Positions 12,577-22,989 of a DNA stretch of 64,000 nt are shown here, piece after piece. Origin of the DNA: Xestospongia bergquistia (Eukaryota > Porifera > Demospongiae > Haplosclerida > Petrosiidae). The DNA lies in contig OZ014422.1 of NCBI GenBank assembly GCA_963965975.1, positions 4,177,155 through 4,241,154 on the forward strand. Reading direction: 5' to 3'. Under the pieces are notes generated by a model, which ran no database searches, was not told where the DNA came from, and saw only the letters and a program-made list of their open reading frames with translations. Each line of letters starts with the position of its first letter. The stretch's first letter is position 1. The position numbers and the translations under genes are program-made.

Positions 12577-15500
12577 AATAGCTCTTTTTCATTTTATACT
12601 TGTTCTGTAGTGTAATGATATAATGTTGTAATGGTTGTGTGTTGTGTAGTAAGAATAATGTTAGAACAAAAATTCTGTTACATTTAGTAGGTCTATCAAT
12701 AAACAATAAGAGATGATCTGATAACAATTGTCAATATACCTACTGTAAGTTGAATTATTAAATAGTACAATGTCTACTAAATGAATCTCAATGTTCTATA
12801 ATAGGATAGAAAGGTTAATGTCACTGGTAATGATGATCTTATGTACATTAACTGATGACTAATGTAAGTTATCTGTTATAATAATATGGAGATTTCTTTA
12901 CTAAACATTTATTTTAATAATTTTTAGATGGACTCTAGTCTATTATAAAGGCGTATTATTAACTCTATGCGTGACTAGAGTGGACTGGAGGTGATGCAGT
13001 GATGTTCTCTAATAATCACTCTATGTAAGATTGATCTTTATATACATTTTGTTAAACTTTTCATTCTGTAGTGATGTTCAAGTTGAGTGTACTGAGATGG
13101 TGGAGATGATGATGGAGACGATGATTGAGATTGTGATGGAAATGATGATGGAGATGGAGATGGTGGTGATGGTGATTGTAATGATTGAGATGGTGATGGA
13201 GATAATGGTTGTATATGAATAGTTACACTATATATAGTACAATTATAAACTGTTTTGGTCTCCTTTAATTGGTTTATCTACTACTAACACTGTGTGGACA
13301 TCAATAATTGTTCATGGGTCTGGAAAAATATTCGACATTGCTGGTTGTGGCTCTTTATCTTGGTTCTTGAGGTTGACAGTCTTTGTGTGTTGAGTATGGT
13401 CAGGGATCAGTTTGTTGGTTGTGTATATGGACATCATAATGTGATTATAGGGTGGTTGTTGAGTCTGGGCTATTAATAGGTGGATTTGGACATGGAAGAA
13501 CTGTTTGTATGTTATTTTGTGAATACTTTCTAATATTGTATCCTCTTCCTTGTCTTGTGGTACCTCACATCTCATTCATCTTTGTCTTTTGTGTATCTAT
13601 ATATAAACTCTACCTGTATAACCTTCTAGGTGTTATTGATGTATAAGGGTGACCCTTTCTCTTGATATTAAACCTGACGTCAGACCTTCCGTATTTATTT
13701 TAATCCCTTTGCGTGTGTCTGTTAGTGTATAATGGTGACCCTTTCTCTTGATATTAAACCTGACGTCAGACCCTTCCATATTTATTTTAGTCCCGTTGTG
13801 TGTGTCTGTTACTGTGTCATAATGTTCTATAACTTACGTCTGCCATATTAAGTCCCTTTGTGTTGTGTAATCCTGAATTATTTAACCCCTTTTGTGCGTC
13901 ATATAATCCTGAATAATTTAACCCCTTCTGTTTTTAATTGTTGCCCATTGAGTGTGTTGTGTATTAATCCCTTGTGTGTGTCGTATAATCTTGAATTACT
14001 TAACCCTCCATTTCATAATTGTTACCATTGTGTTGCATATTTATCCCTTTATGTGTGTTTTATAATCCTGAATAATTTAACCCCTTCTGTTTCGTAATTG
14101 TTAACCATTGAGTGTGTTGCATATTTACCCCTTATGTGTGCTGTTAAGGCTGAATTATTTAACTCCTTTTATAATTTTTTGTAAATTAATGCTGACATCT
14201 CATTGTCATTGTATTACTGGTATCTGGCTTGGTTTTGAAGGTTAGGTTTGTGGTGGTCTGGAAGGGTTACATTTTATTAACTGGTGTTTGTGAAGTCTAC
14301 GCTCTTCTTCTCTTTATCCCTAATAAGTGACATGGACTTTTGTACACTAGAATTATTAAGTAATTTAATATACAACAGACTCTTGCCAATTTATAATAAT
14401 TTTTATTGCTCTGTTATAATAAGTATTTTTCATTTTATAGTAGTACTGTTTTCTACTGGAGATGATCAACTAATTGAGAGTTATAAATTCAATAATTTTA
14501 GTGATACCTTCTTTTAGGATAAGAGTAGAATAGGTCTGTTTACTGACTGGTCTATTGGAGATGATTGTCGTACTTCTAGTAAGTTAATAGAAACACTTAT
14601 ATTAAATAATGTTTTTACTGTTTGTTCTCTTCTATTATAATTGTAATTTATTCTACATCAACATGCGATGATCTGGATATAGTATAGTCCTATGATATAC
14701 TATATATGACTAGACTAGAGATGATGTAGTGATGTTCTCTAATAACTACTCTATGTAAGATTGATTTTTTATATATCATTAATTCTAACTGCCCATTTTT
14801 ATTCTCTAGTTGTTTTTATTGTCTAGTTGCAACATGTTCTAGTTGAGTGCTGGGAATGATGACAGCTGTATCATAATACTTATTCTATGTTATAAGTACG
14901 ATACTACTGACCCTTTTGTCACTCTAATATATTTATGATCTAATCTACATTAACTTATGACTACTGTAAGTGGACTTATTAAGTAGTATAAGTAGCACAA
15001 TTTTCTACTAAAGAATTTGTTTTAAGCTTTCGTTATTATCCAGAAAGATCAGAATTACTTTATTACTAGCCTCTAAAAGTGTACTTCAATTTTTTTTACT
15101 AGCAACTAAAAATTTACTACAGTATTTTTTACTGGCATCTAGAAATTTACTTCAGTATGGCATGTAGAATTTTTTGTGTCCTGTTCATTGGCATCAGGGC
15201 TTTTGGTAAGTTTTCATTCATGGTTTGTATCAGCCTGGAGGGTTTGAAGGTTAGGTTTTATAGCAGATGTCTATGAAATATAAACTCTTTATCCCTAACA
15301 AAGTAATTTTAATATACAACAGACTCTTGTCAATTTATAATTATTATTATTGCTCTGTTATAACAAGTATTTTTCATTTTATAGTAGGACTGCTTTCTAC
15401 TGGAGATGATCAACTAATTGAGAGTTATAAACTCAATAATTTAAATGATACCTTCTTTTAGGATAAGAGTAGAATAGGTCTGTTTACTGACTGGTCTATT

Positions 15501-15872
15501 GGAGATGATTATCCTACTTCTAGTAAGTTAATAGAAACACCTATATTAAATAATGTTTTTACTGTTTATTCTCTTCTATTATAATAGTAATTTATTCTAC
15601 ATCAACATGCGATGATCTAGATCTAGTATAGTCCTATGATATACTATATATGACTAGACTGGAGATGATGTAGCGAGTTCTCTAATAACTACTCTATGTA
15701 AGATTGAAAATCAAACTGCCCATTTTTATTCTCTAGTTGTTTTTATTGTCTAGTTGCAACATGTTCTAGTTGAGTGCTGGGAATCATGACAGCTGTATGA
15801 TAATACTTATACTATGTTATAAGTACGATACTACTGACCCTTTTGTCACTCTAATAGGTTTATGATCTATTG
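12577..15872. repeat. 4.2 kb unit, copy 4, shortened by about 0.9 kb
   Basis: This copy follows the consensus until its downstream 450 bp module and then passes directly into the upstream paralogous module of the next copy, so the step to copy 5 is 3296 bp instead of 4192. It also has a 1 bp deletion near 14144 ('ctgttaagg' for 'ctgtataagg') and a C to T change near 14058. The switch point is described under the hybrid module. Confidence 0.93.
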
Positions 15873-18782
15873 TACATTATCTTATGACTACTTGTTCTGT
15901 AGTGTAATGATATAATGTTGTGATGGTTGTGTGTTGTATAGTAAGAATAATGTTAGAACAGAACAAATTCTGTTACATTTAGTAGATCTATCAAGAAACT
16001 AAAAAGAGATGATGTGATAACAATTGTTAATATACCTACTGTAAGTTGAATTATTAAATAGTACAATGTCTACTAAATGAACCTCAATGTTCTATAATAG
16101 GATAGAAAGGTTAATGTCACTGGTAATGATGATCTTATGTACATTAACTGATGACTAATGTAAGTTATCTGTTATAATAATATGGAGATTTCTTTACTAA
16201 ACATTTATTTTAATAATTTTTAGATGGACTTTAGTCTATTATATAGGCGTATCATTAACTCTATGCGTGACTAGAGTGGACTGGAGGTGATGCAGTGATG
16301 TTCTCTAATAATCACTCTATGTAAGATTGATCTTTATATACATTTTGTTAAACTTTTCATTCTGTAGTGATGTTCAAGTTGAGTGTACTGAGATGGTGGA
16401 GATGATGATGGAGACGATGATTGAGATTGTGATGGAAATGATGATGGAGATGGAGATGGCGGTGATGGTGATTGTGATGATTGAGATGGTGATGGAGATA
16501 ATGGTTGTATATGAATAGTTACACTATATATAGTACAATTATAAACTGTTTTGGTCTCCTTTAATTGGTTTATCTACTACTAACACTGTGTGGACATCAA
16601 TAATTGTTCATGGGTCTGGAAAAATATTCGACATTGCTGGTTGTGGCTCTTTATCTTGGTTCTTGAGGTTGACAGTCTTTGTGTGTTGAGTATGGTCAGG
16701 GATCAGTTTGTTGGTTGTGTATATGGACATCATAATGTGATTATAGGGTGGTTGTTGAGTCTGGGCTATTAATAGGTGGATTTGGACATGGAAGAACTGT
16801 TTGTATGTTATTTTGTGAATACTTTCTAATATTGTATCCTCTTCCTTGTCTTGTGGTACCTCACATCTCATTCATCTTTGTCTTTTGTGTATCTATATAT
16901 AAACTCTACCTGTATAACCTTCTAGGTGTTATTGATGTATAAGGGTGACCCTTTCTCTTGATATTAAACCTGACGTCAGACCTTCCGTATTTATTTTAAT
17001 CCCTTTGCGTGTGTCTGTTAGTGTATAATGGTGACCCTTTCTCTTGATATTAAACCTGACGTCAGACCCTTCCATATTTATTTTAGTCCCGTTGTGTGTG
17101 TCTGTTACTGTGTCATAATGTTCTATAACTTACGTCTGCCATATTAAGTCCCTTTGTGTTGTGTAATCCTGAATTATTTAACCCCTTTTGTGCGTCATAT
17201 AATCCTGAATAATTTAACCCCTTCTGTTTTTAATTGTTGCCCATTGAGTGTGTTGTGTATTAATCCCTTGTGTGTGTCGTATAATCTTGAATTACTTAAC
17301 CCTCCATTTCATAATTGTTACCATTGTGTTGCATATTTATCCCTTTATGTGTGCTTTATAATCCTGAATAATTTAACCCCTTCTGTTTCGTAATTGTTAA
17401 CCATTGAGTGTGTTGCATATTTACCCCTTATGTGTGCTGTATAAGGCTGAATTATTTAACTCCTTTTATAATTTTTTGTAAATTAATGCTGACATCTCAT
17501 TGTCATTGTATTACTGGTATCTGGTTAGGTTTGTGGTTGTCTGGAAGGGTTACATTTTATTAACTGGTGTTTGTGAAGTCTACGCTCTTCTTCTCTTTAT
17601 CCCTAATAAGTGACATGGACTTTTGTACACTAGAATTATTAAGTAATTTAATATACAACAGACCCTTGTCAATTTATAATAATTATTATTGCTCTGTTAT
17701 AATAAGTATTTTTCATTTTATAGTAGTACTGTTTTCTACTGGAGATGACCATCAACTAATTGAGAGTTATAAACTCAACAATTTAAATGATACCTTCTTT
17801 TAGGATAAGAGTAGAATAGGTCTGTTTACTGACTGGTCTATTGGAGATGATTGTCGTACTTCTAGTAAGTTAATAGAAACACTTATATTAAATAAATGTT
17901 TTTACTATTTTTTCTCTTCTATTATAATAGTAATTTATTCTACATCAACATGTGATGATCTGGATATAGTATAGTTCTATGATATACTATATATGACTAG
18001 ACTAGAGATGATGTAGTGAAGTTTTGTAATAACTACTCTATGTAAGATTGAAAATCAAACTGCCTATTTTTATTTTCTAGTTGTTTTTATTCTCTAGTTG
18101 CTTATACTATGTTATAAGTACATTCACTTTTGTCACTCTAATAGGTTTATGATCCAATCTACATTATCTTATGATTACTGTAAGTTGACCTTTTAAATAG
18201 TAGAATTTTCTACTGAATGAACTATTTAATAGGATGGACAGGTTTAATGATCACTGGTAGTGATGATCTGATGTACCAGATGACAAACGTTAAGTATTAC
18301 AAGTGTTTTCCATGCGGATAAAGAGCTGTAAATCTACCAATTCATCTTATCTTTTGAGTTAATCTCTTTAGCCAAAGAATTTGTTTAAAGCTTTCGTTAT
18401 TATCCAGAAAGATCAGAATTACTTTATTACTAGAATTACTGGCATCTAAAAATTTACTACAGTATTTTTACTGGCATGTAGAATTTTACTTCAGTATTTT
18501 TTACTGGCATCTAAAAATTTACTACAGTATGGCATCTAGAATTTTTTGTGTCCTATTCATTGGCATCAGGGCTTTTGGTAAGTTTTCATTAATGGTTTGT
18601 ATCAGCCTGGAGAGTTCAACAGTTAGTGTTTATTGTACACTAGAATTACAAGTAATAATTGTTATTGGTGCTCTGTTGTAATAGCTCTTTTTCATTTTAT
18701 ACTTGTTCTGTAGTGCAATGATATAATGTTGTAATGGTTGTGTGTTGTATAGTAAGAATAATGTTAGAACAAAACAAATTCT
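15873..18782. repeat. 4.2 kb unit, copy 5, diverged and internally deleted edge copy
   Basis: It matches the other copies closely until about 17520, where 'cttggttttgaagg' is missing. Divergence then rises: 'gatgaccatcaac' near 17747, a lost segment after about 18100, and a rearranged stretch at 18200-18480. The last 240 bases (18540-18782) again match the end and start of the unit. Array homology ends at about 18782. Greater divergence of the terminal copy is the usual picture in tandem arrays homogenised from within. Confidence 0.9.
15889..16345. repeat. Hybrid module: crossover between two internal paralogous segments
   Basis: From 15889 to about 16253 this stretch carries the diagnostic variants of the downstream module (as in 3318-3690): 'gttgtgatgg', 'gaacagaaca', 'agatctatcaag', 'ggactttagtc', 'tataggcgtatcatt'. 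From about 16266 ('ctatgcgtgac') onwards it carries those of the upstream module (as in 388-479), followed by the sequence that normally lies downstream of it. The switch lies within a stretch of about 13 identical bases. This is the signature of homologous recombination between direct repeats about 0.9 kb apart. Confidence 0.9.
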
Positions 18783-19161
18783 GCAAATAACTTTTGTCAT
18801 CTAATAGATTTATAATCTTTCTAAAGCAACTTTGCTAGCACAGTTTGCCTCTGGGTCAACTAACAGAGTCAGTCACATCTTCATAAATATGCTGTTATTT
18901 TACAAATTATTATGAACAAAATAATTAAAAAAATAGAAACGACCTGCCGCAAAGATTCTTCACCTGATGATGTCAAACAAAATAATTTTTTAGAGTGAAT
19001 TAGATTCTGGGAACAAGGGGAGGTTAGTAGACTAATCAAGAGTTTGTTCCATGTTGATAAAACCAAGTTACAATTATAGACATTAGTATATACGCAATTC
19101 AATATGCCTGCAATTTTTTTAAAATTTTAGTTTCTTATCAATTTTGATAATTATTGTTTAG
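18783..19161. other. Unannotated sequence between the 4.2 kb array and the HMG-CoA reductase remnant
   Basis: AT-rich sequence with no recognisable exon. By position it would be intronic or exonic DNA upstream of the reductase remnant, but no match to the preceding part of the catalytic domain could be read in any frame. The stretch ends in an acceptor-like 'attgtttag' at 19153-19161. Confidence 0.5.
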
Positions 19162-19883
19162 GGTGTTGAGAATTCCTTGAGGTTTCTTCAGAAGCAGTTT
19201 CCAGAGTAAGTAATTAGTCTTAGTGGTAATTAAGACAAGAAACCTTCTGCTATTAATTGGATAGAAGGTCGTGCTGTGTGTGATGCAACAATACCTGCTC
19301 AAGTAGTTGAAAATGTATGTTAATTTTAATGTATGCAATAACTCTATTCTTGGGACATCAGGTTCTCAAAACTTCATGAGATGCTCTCGTTGATGTTAAT
19401 ACCAATAAGAACCTTGTGGGATCAGCAATGGCAGGCTCAATTGGTGGTTTCAACGCACATGCTGCCAACATAGTTACTGCTACTTTATTGCAACTGGTCA
19501 AGTAAGGTTGTTCACTTAGCTTTTGTTTGTATGAAGACTTGTGTGATATATTGTTAGGACCCTGCTCAAGTAGTTGGTAGCTCCAATTGTATCACACTTG
19601 GAGAGAGGAGAACTTTATTATAAAGATTTATATATTAGTTCTACGCCATCATTGGAAGTAGGAACTGTAGGAGGAGGTACAAGTAAGCTTATGACAAAAA
19701 CACCTCACTCAAATAAGACACTTTTTGTGTGATAGATCTTAGGTATTCATGGCCCATCCCTTAAAGGATAACCAGGTGACAATGCAGGACGAATTAGCTC
19801 GTATCATTTGTGGGACAGTGTTGTCTGGTGAACTCTCTCTTGTTTCTGCTCATGCTGCATGTCACTTAGTTAAAAGTAAACAG
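19162..19883 (+). pseudogene. HMGCR: HMG-CoA reductase, 3' part, intron-containing pseudogene
   Basis: Four exons match the catalytic domain of class I HMG-CoA reductase, the NADPH-dependent enzyme that makes mevalonate for the sterol/isoprenoid pathway. Exon 19162-19314 holds GVENSLRFLQKQFPE and DKKPSAINWIEGR (catalytic Lys region). Exon 19362-19501 holds [15 protein letters not shown] and [10 protein letters not shown]. Exon 19558-19682 starts DPAQVVGSSNCITL (catalytic Asp region) and ends STPSLEVGTVGGGT. Exon from about 19743 to 19883 has LARIICGTVLSGELSL and CHLVKSK (catalytic His kept; a usual Gly is Cys). Introns of 47 bp (19315-19361) and 56 bp (19502-19557) keep GT-AG ends. It is broken: TAA at 19207 and 19231, TGA at about 19374, a 1 bp loss near 19484, shifts near 19610 and 19775, and a shortened Gly-rich loop after WIEGR. 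The membrane domain and first half of the catalytic domain are absent. Retained introns mean a DNA-level duplicate, not a retrocopy. Confidence 0.9.
19315..19361 (+). other. 47 bp intron in the HMG-CoA reductase remnant
   Basis: The donor GTATGT and acceptor ACATCAG bound the interruption between the PAQVVEN and VLKT parts of the conserved domain, so removal restores the family alignment. The phase is 0. Confidence 0.8.
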
Positions 19884-20139
19884 GTAAAGCATGTTTATAG
19901 CTATTATGTCATTGTAGCTCAATCTCTTGTTCATAGATCATGTCTTGCTCTTTCGACAATAGAAGATAATGAAAAATAATTGTTAATATGATAAATGGTG
20001 TCTGTATTGTACTATTTTATTTATAACTATAAATTTTCTCTCATTACTCTGTTTTTAATAATACATAAACCAATTACTTCTAGATATCAGGTGTAACATT
20101 TAAAAGTTACATAACATCATAGATGCTAATAAAATATTC
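19884..20139. other. Tail-to-tail spacer between the two pseudogenes
   Basis: A donor-like GTAAAG (19884) follows the last reductase exon, but no C-terminal exon was recognised after it. The rest is AT-rich and featureless. It would hold the 3' ends of both converging genes. No clear polyadenylation hexamer was assigned. Confidence 0.5.
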
Positions 20140-20812
20140 TGTGAATACTGCACAACATATTTATACAAATTACGTCTTTATTATAATAGCAGGCAACTAT
20201 ACTAATTAAACATCCAGTCATTAATACTATCAAAAGTATGCAAACAAAACCAAAAACAGCACTCGATGCTATCACTATAAAATCAACAGATAACAAAATG
20301 ATACGGTTATTAAGCAATCCAACCTTGTGTTTCATTTTGAACAGAGAGTATAAAATGGAGATATAGGTGTAACAAGTCCACAATACTCAACTAAAGATCT
20401 TCAGTCAGGTTGCTTAATTGTCTATACAATAATACTAATATGTGAGTTTAGTTAGTATCACAGTGATATATAGGGATAATGACATAATAATAGAAACATT
20501 ATAGACTTACTAGTTGACTACAAAAAATAATTATAAAAAAGATAAACCTAGTGCATACTTTTGTATTTCATCTAAGGAACAAAGATTATAACAATCAGAA
20601 TGTGAAGTAATTAATGAAAATTATCATTCCATGTTTCATTGAACAGAGAAATTTCACATAATAGTGACTATAATAATACTCCATGAAATGATAAAAGCAT
20701 GCTAAATGTTTACATACGCATTGTTATAGTACAATTCAATGACAAATGCTGCAGTGTAGGATGGTTGAATACCATCAAATGTACTTAAAAATGCTGATAC
20801 TGTTGTATCATG

Positions 20813-20837
20813 CTGAAAACAATGTCAGATTAGTTAC
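20813..20837 (-). other. 25 bp intron between the acid phosphatase YSA and HDTT exons
   Basis: On the - strand the sequence runs ...TCTGCT, then GTAACTAATC...TTTTCAG, then CATGATACA. Removing these 25 bases joins LYSA to HDTT exactly as in the family, and without removal the frame breaks. The insert has a GTAACT donor, a branch-like CTAAT and a TTTTCAG acceptor. It is among the shortest spliceosomal-type introns one would expect in an animal. Confidence 0.75.
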
Positions 20838-21390
20838 AGCAGAATACAAGGCCAATTTTAGATCTCTCACACTGTCACTGTTAATACCTTTTATTTTCAT
20901 ATCAGCCAATACTTTATCAGTCCATAAACCTACGACAACAGTCACATCATATAAATTACACTCCAATCAAAATAGTTATTACCTCCCATTATTTGTTTTT
21001 TGGTGCAGGTGTCAGAGAATAAACCTAATGAAAAGTCAGTATAGGCTTAAGAGACATTAACAAATCTACTGAGAACCAAGGTGGCATTGTCAGATTATAA
21101 ATATACTAAAAAACAAAGTATCTATATAATTACAATTGCAATGAGTTTAACATTCACCTCTATAAATAAGGCATCTCTAATACTCCAGGCATTCAAAGTG
21201 TCAATCTTTTTCCCAGTGTACTATCCAAGCTCTTCATACAAATGCTAAATAAATCTAATCACTTTAATTGTCAATAAATGTGAGGGTTTACTTGATGTTG
21301 TTGCTCCATTTCTTTGTATTTTGTAGTGTTTTTATCATTATCTCGTAATTTTGTATACTCAGGACAATATGTAGAGTATGCCTTTAATAA

Positions 21391-22334
21391 CTGCAATAAA
21401 ATAACTTAGTTGTCACCAAAAAAATAATACAACGATACAGAAAAATGCATGGAATACAGAAATGGCACTTTGTAGACATGTTGTAAGAGCTATGAATATT
21501 CTATTTAATGTTTCATTAATTAGATGCAAGAACTTTCACGAATGCTTGGCTATGTGTGAGGGCTGTCACTATGGAATTTATAACAGGGCAGTCTTATATA
21601 CCACATACTTGTCCTTTCTGAGAAGTTGTTTGTTGAAGTAAATGAGCTGTCAATTCCATAGTATTAGTAATCAGATTATCATATATTGTTAATACATTTC
21701 AATGCAGTATATAATGCCCAATGCAATCTATAATACCTAGTGACAATGATTTGGTTTAAAACAAGCAATCAATTTTATCAGTAATGCATACAGTATTTCA
21801 CTATGAAATCAGTATCTTCTAAAACAGTTTATAGGATGATTTCTTTAGATTATAATCTTGTCTTACAGTCTATAACTAATTTTTTATTGTCAATAGAAAA
21901 CATTAAATTAACCTTAAACCAACCTTGACTCAGTAATGCATTAATATATTCATCAAAGTGGACTTAGTAGGGGTTGATGTCATTTGGAGGAGGCTTAAAA
22001 TTAGTTATCATAATGGAAACTTTGGACACATCACATTTATTTTAATAAATTTGCCAATTCTAAATATAAAGGTTTCAAGACATTAGCTTTGGTTTATGGT
22101 ATGAGACTTTTTATTCAGAAATATACTTCCCATATGATTTGTTTATGAAAATTAACTTGTTAATTGTTATAAAAACATTAATTCTAAATTCATATTTTTT
22201 TACATCCCACATCATTTTCCAATCTGAAAGGAAGGCAATTGGTATTAATTGCATTATGTGGAACATAAAGAGGATGCTTACACCAAATACTGAATATAGA
22301 TTTAATATCCACCCAACAGAAAAGTAAACTACAC
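21391..22334 (-). other. 944 bp intron of the acid phosphatase, far longer than its neighbours
   Basis: Neighbouring introns are 25-53 bp; this one lies between the PIPVHTV and CPEY exons. It holds an 11 bp inverted pair (21568-21578 and 21652-21662) and, on the - strand at about 21920-21985, a short exon-like open stretch with one TAG (IN..LLSQGWF). That stretch does not align to the phosphatase. The length difference suggests a later insertion, but clear element ends and a target duplication were not found. Confidence 0.55.
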
Positions 22335-22817
22335 CTTATCATCTTCTTTTAGTACAGTATGGACAGGAATAGGCTACCAGTATAAATCAGTCTTAAATTT
22401 CTACAATAGAAATTACTTATTATGGATGTTAAAATAAAATTGTATACTTGTGATTTATCAGGTGGGTACAATCCAGCTAGCAGACTCTCTGTACTCATTA
22501 ACGTTCTATCTAAATCTGTGCTCCGGATATATACCTTAATGTATATTTTTATGCATGAAAAAATCCCTCATAAACTAAATTCACCTGGTTTCTGGATTAA
22601 TTGTTATACATGTAACCAAATTTAATGTATTTCGACTTCAATATAAGTCTAAGATTATAAGCTTCTTTCATTTCAAGCTATGAAATATGAGAATAGACAG
22701 ACTGCAATGTATTCAACTTACAGTTGTTAGTTGTCCAAATCTTTGAGACCATGCATCTTCCTGTTATGGGTCATTAGGATAAGTTTGAACAGGGTTTCGA
22801 TCACCATGTCGAAATAC

Positions 22818-22985
22818 CTAATTTGAGACAAAGACTTTTGAAATGAAATTCATAAACATTGCATAAAAATTAATTGACATGTATACTACTTAACACTCTT
22901 CTCTCAAAGGTAGTCATGAGACTAAGAATAACCTGGGCTGGAGATATATTTATTATTGACAACATAATCAAAGATCCCTTAATGA
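22818..22985. other. Spacer between the acid phosphatase remnant and the retroelement
   Basis: About 170 bases of AT-rich DNA. It should hold the first (signal peptide) exon of the phosphatase or its intron, but no convincing match was read. No LTR is seen here, so the retroelement is truncated at its 3' side. Confidence 0.45.
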
Positions 22986-22989
22986 GACA

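Larger units (their letters stand above)
1..18782. repeat. Tandem array of a 4192 bp unit (about 4.5 copies)
   Basis: The same sequence recurs at exact steps of 4192 bp (for example the landmarks at 455, 4647, 8839 and 13031), then once at a step of 3296 bp (16327). All copies run head to tail. Copies 1 to 3 differ by only a few substitutions over 4 kb, so they are recently duplicated or homogenised by gene conversion. The array is open at the window start, so the true copy number is unknown. No rRNA, tRNA, histone or snRNA gene was recognised in the unit. Short open frames inside it are no longer than expected by chance and repeat only because the DNA repeats. Confidence 0.97.
20140..22817 (-). 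pseudogene. Histidine acid phosphatase (ACP2/ACPP type), near-complete pseudogene
   Basis: Ten exons on the - strand match the secreted or lysosomal histidine acid phosphatase family. In gene order they are: 22722-22817 (RHGDRNPV, the catalytic RHG motif, then RFGQLTT); 22585-22677; 22448-22534 ([14 protein letters not shown]); 22335-22400 (PIPVHTV); 21292-21390 (CPEYTKLRDN); 21158-21244 (DTLNAWSIRDALF); 20983-21105 (YNLTMPPW); 20838-20929 (LKLALYSA); 20718-20812 (HDTTVSAF, the catalytic HD motif); about 20548-20667 (HYYVKFL and a Cys-rich CYNLCSLDE). A last segment at about 20140-20420 encodes a hydrophobic stretch (VIASSAVFGFVCILLIVLM) like the C-terminal anchor of lysosomal acid phosphatase. 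The nine introns between these ten exons keep GT-AG ends, and most exons keep codon-multiple lengths. Stops occur in at least five exons (for example TAG directly after the Trp before PIPVHTV) and there are frameshifts in the YNLTMPPW and HYYVKFL exons. The signal-peptide exon was not found; the retroelement lies just upstream. Confidence 0.88.

Noticed and set aside
19206-19233. A possible 28 bp intron in the HMG-CoA reductase remnant ('gtaagtaatt...taattaag')
   Set aside because: Removing it puts DKKP out of frame, while leaving it in keeps SGN and DKKP in the expected frame. The two TAA codons are better read as pseudogene damage.
20746-21060. + strand open frame of 104 codons
   Set aside because: It lies antisense over the acid phosphatase exons with the RLQGG-like, YSA and HDTT segments. 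The - strand matches explain the region.
19162-22817. Non-standard genetic code (TAA/TAG read as Tyr or Gln)
   Set aside because: Stops also fall at other positions, one is TGA, and frameshifts occur alongside. Ordinary Tyr and Gln codons are used normally.
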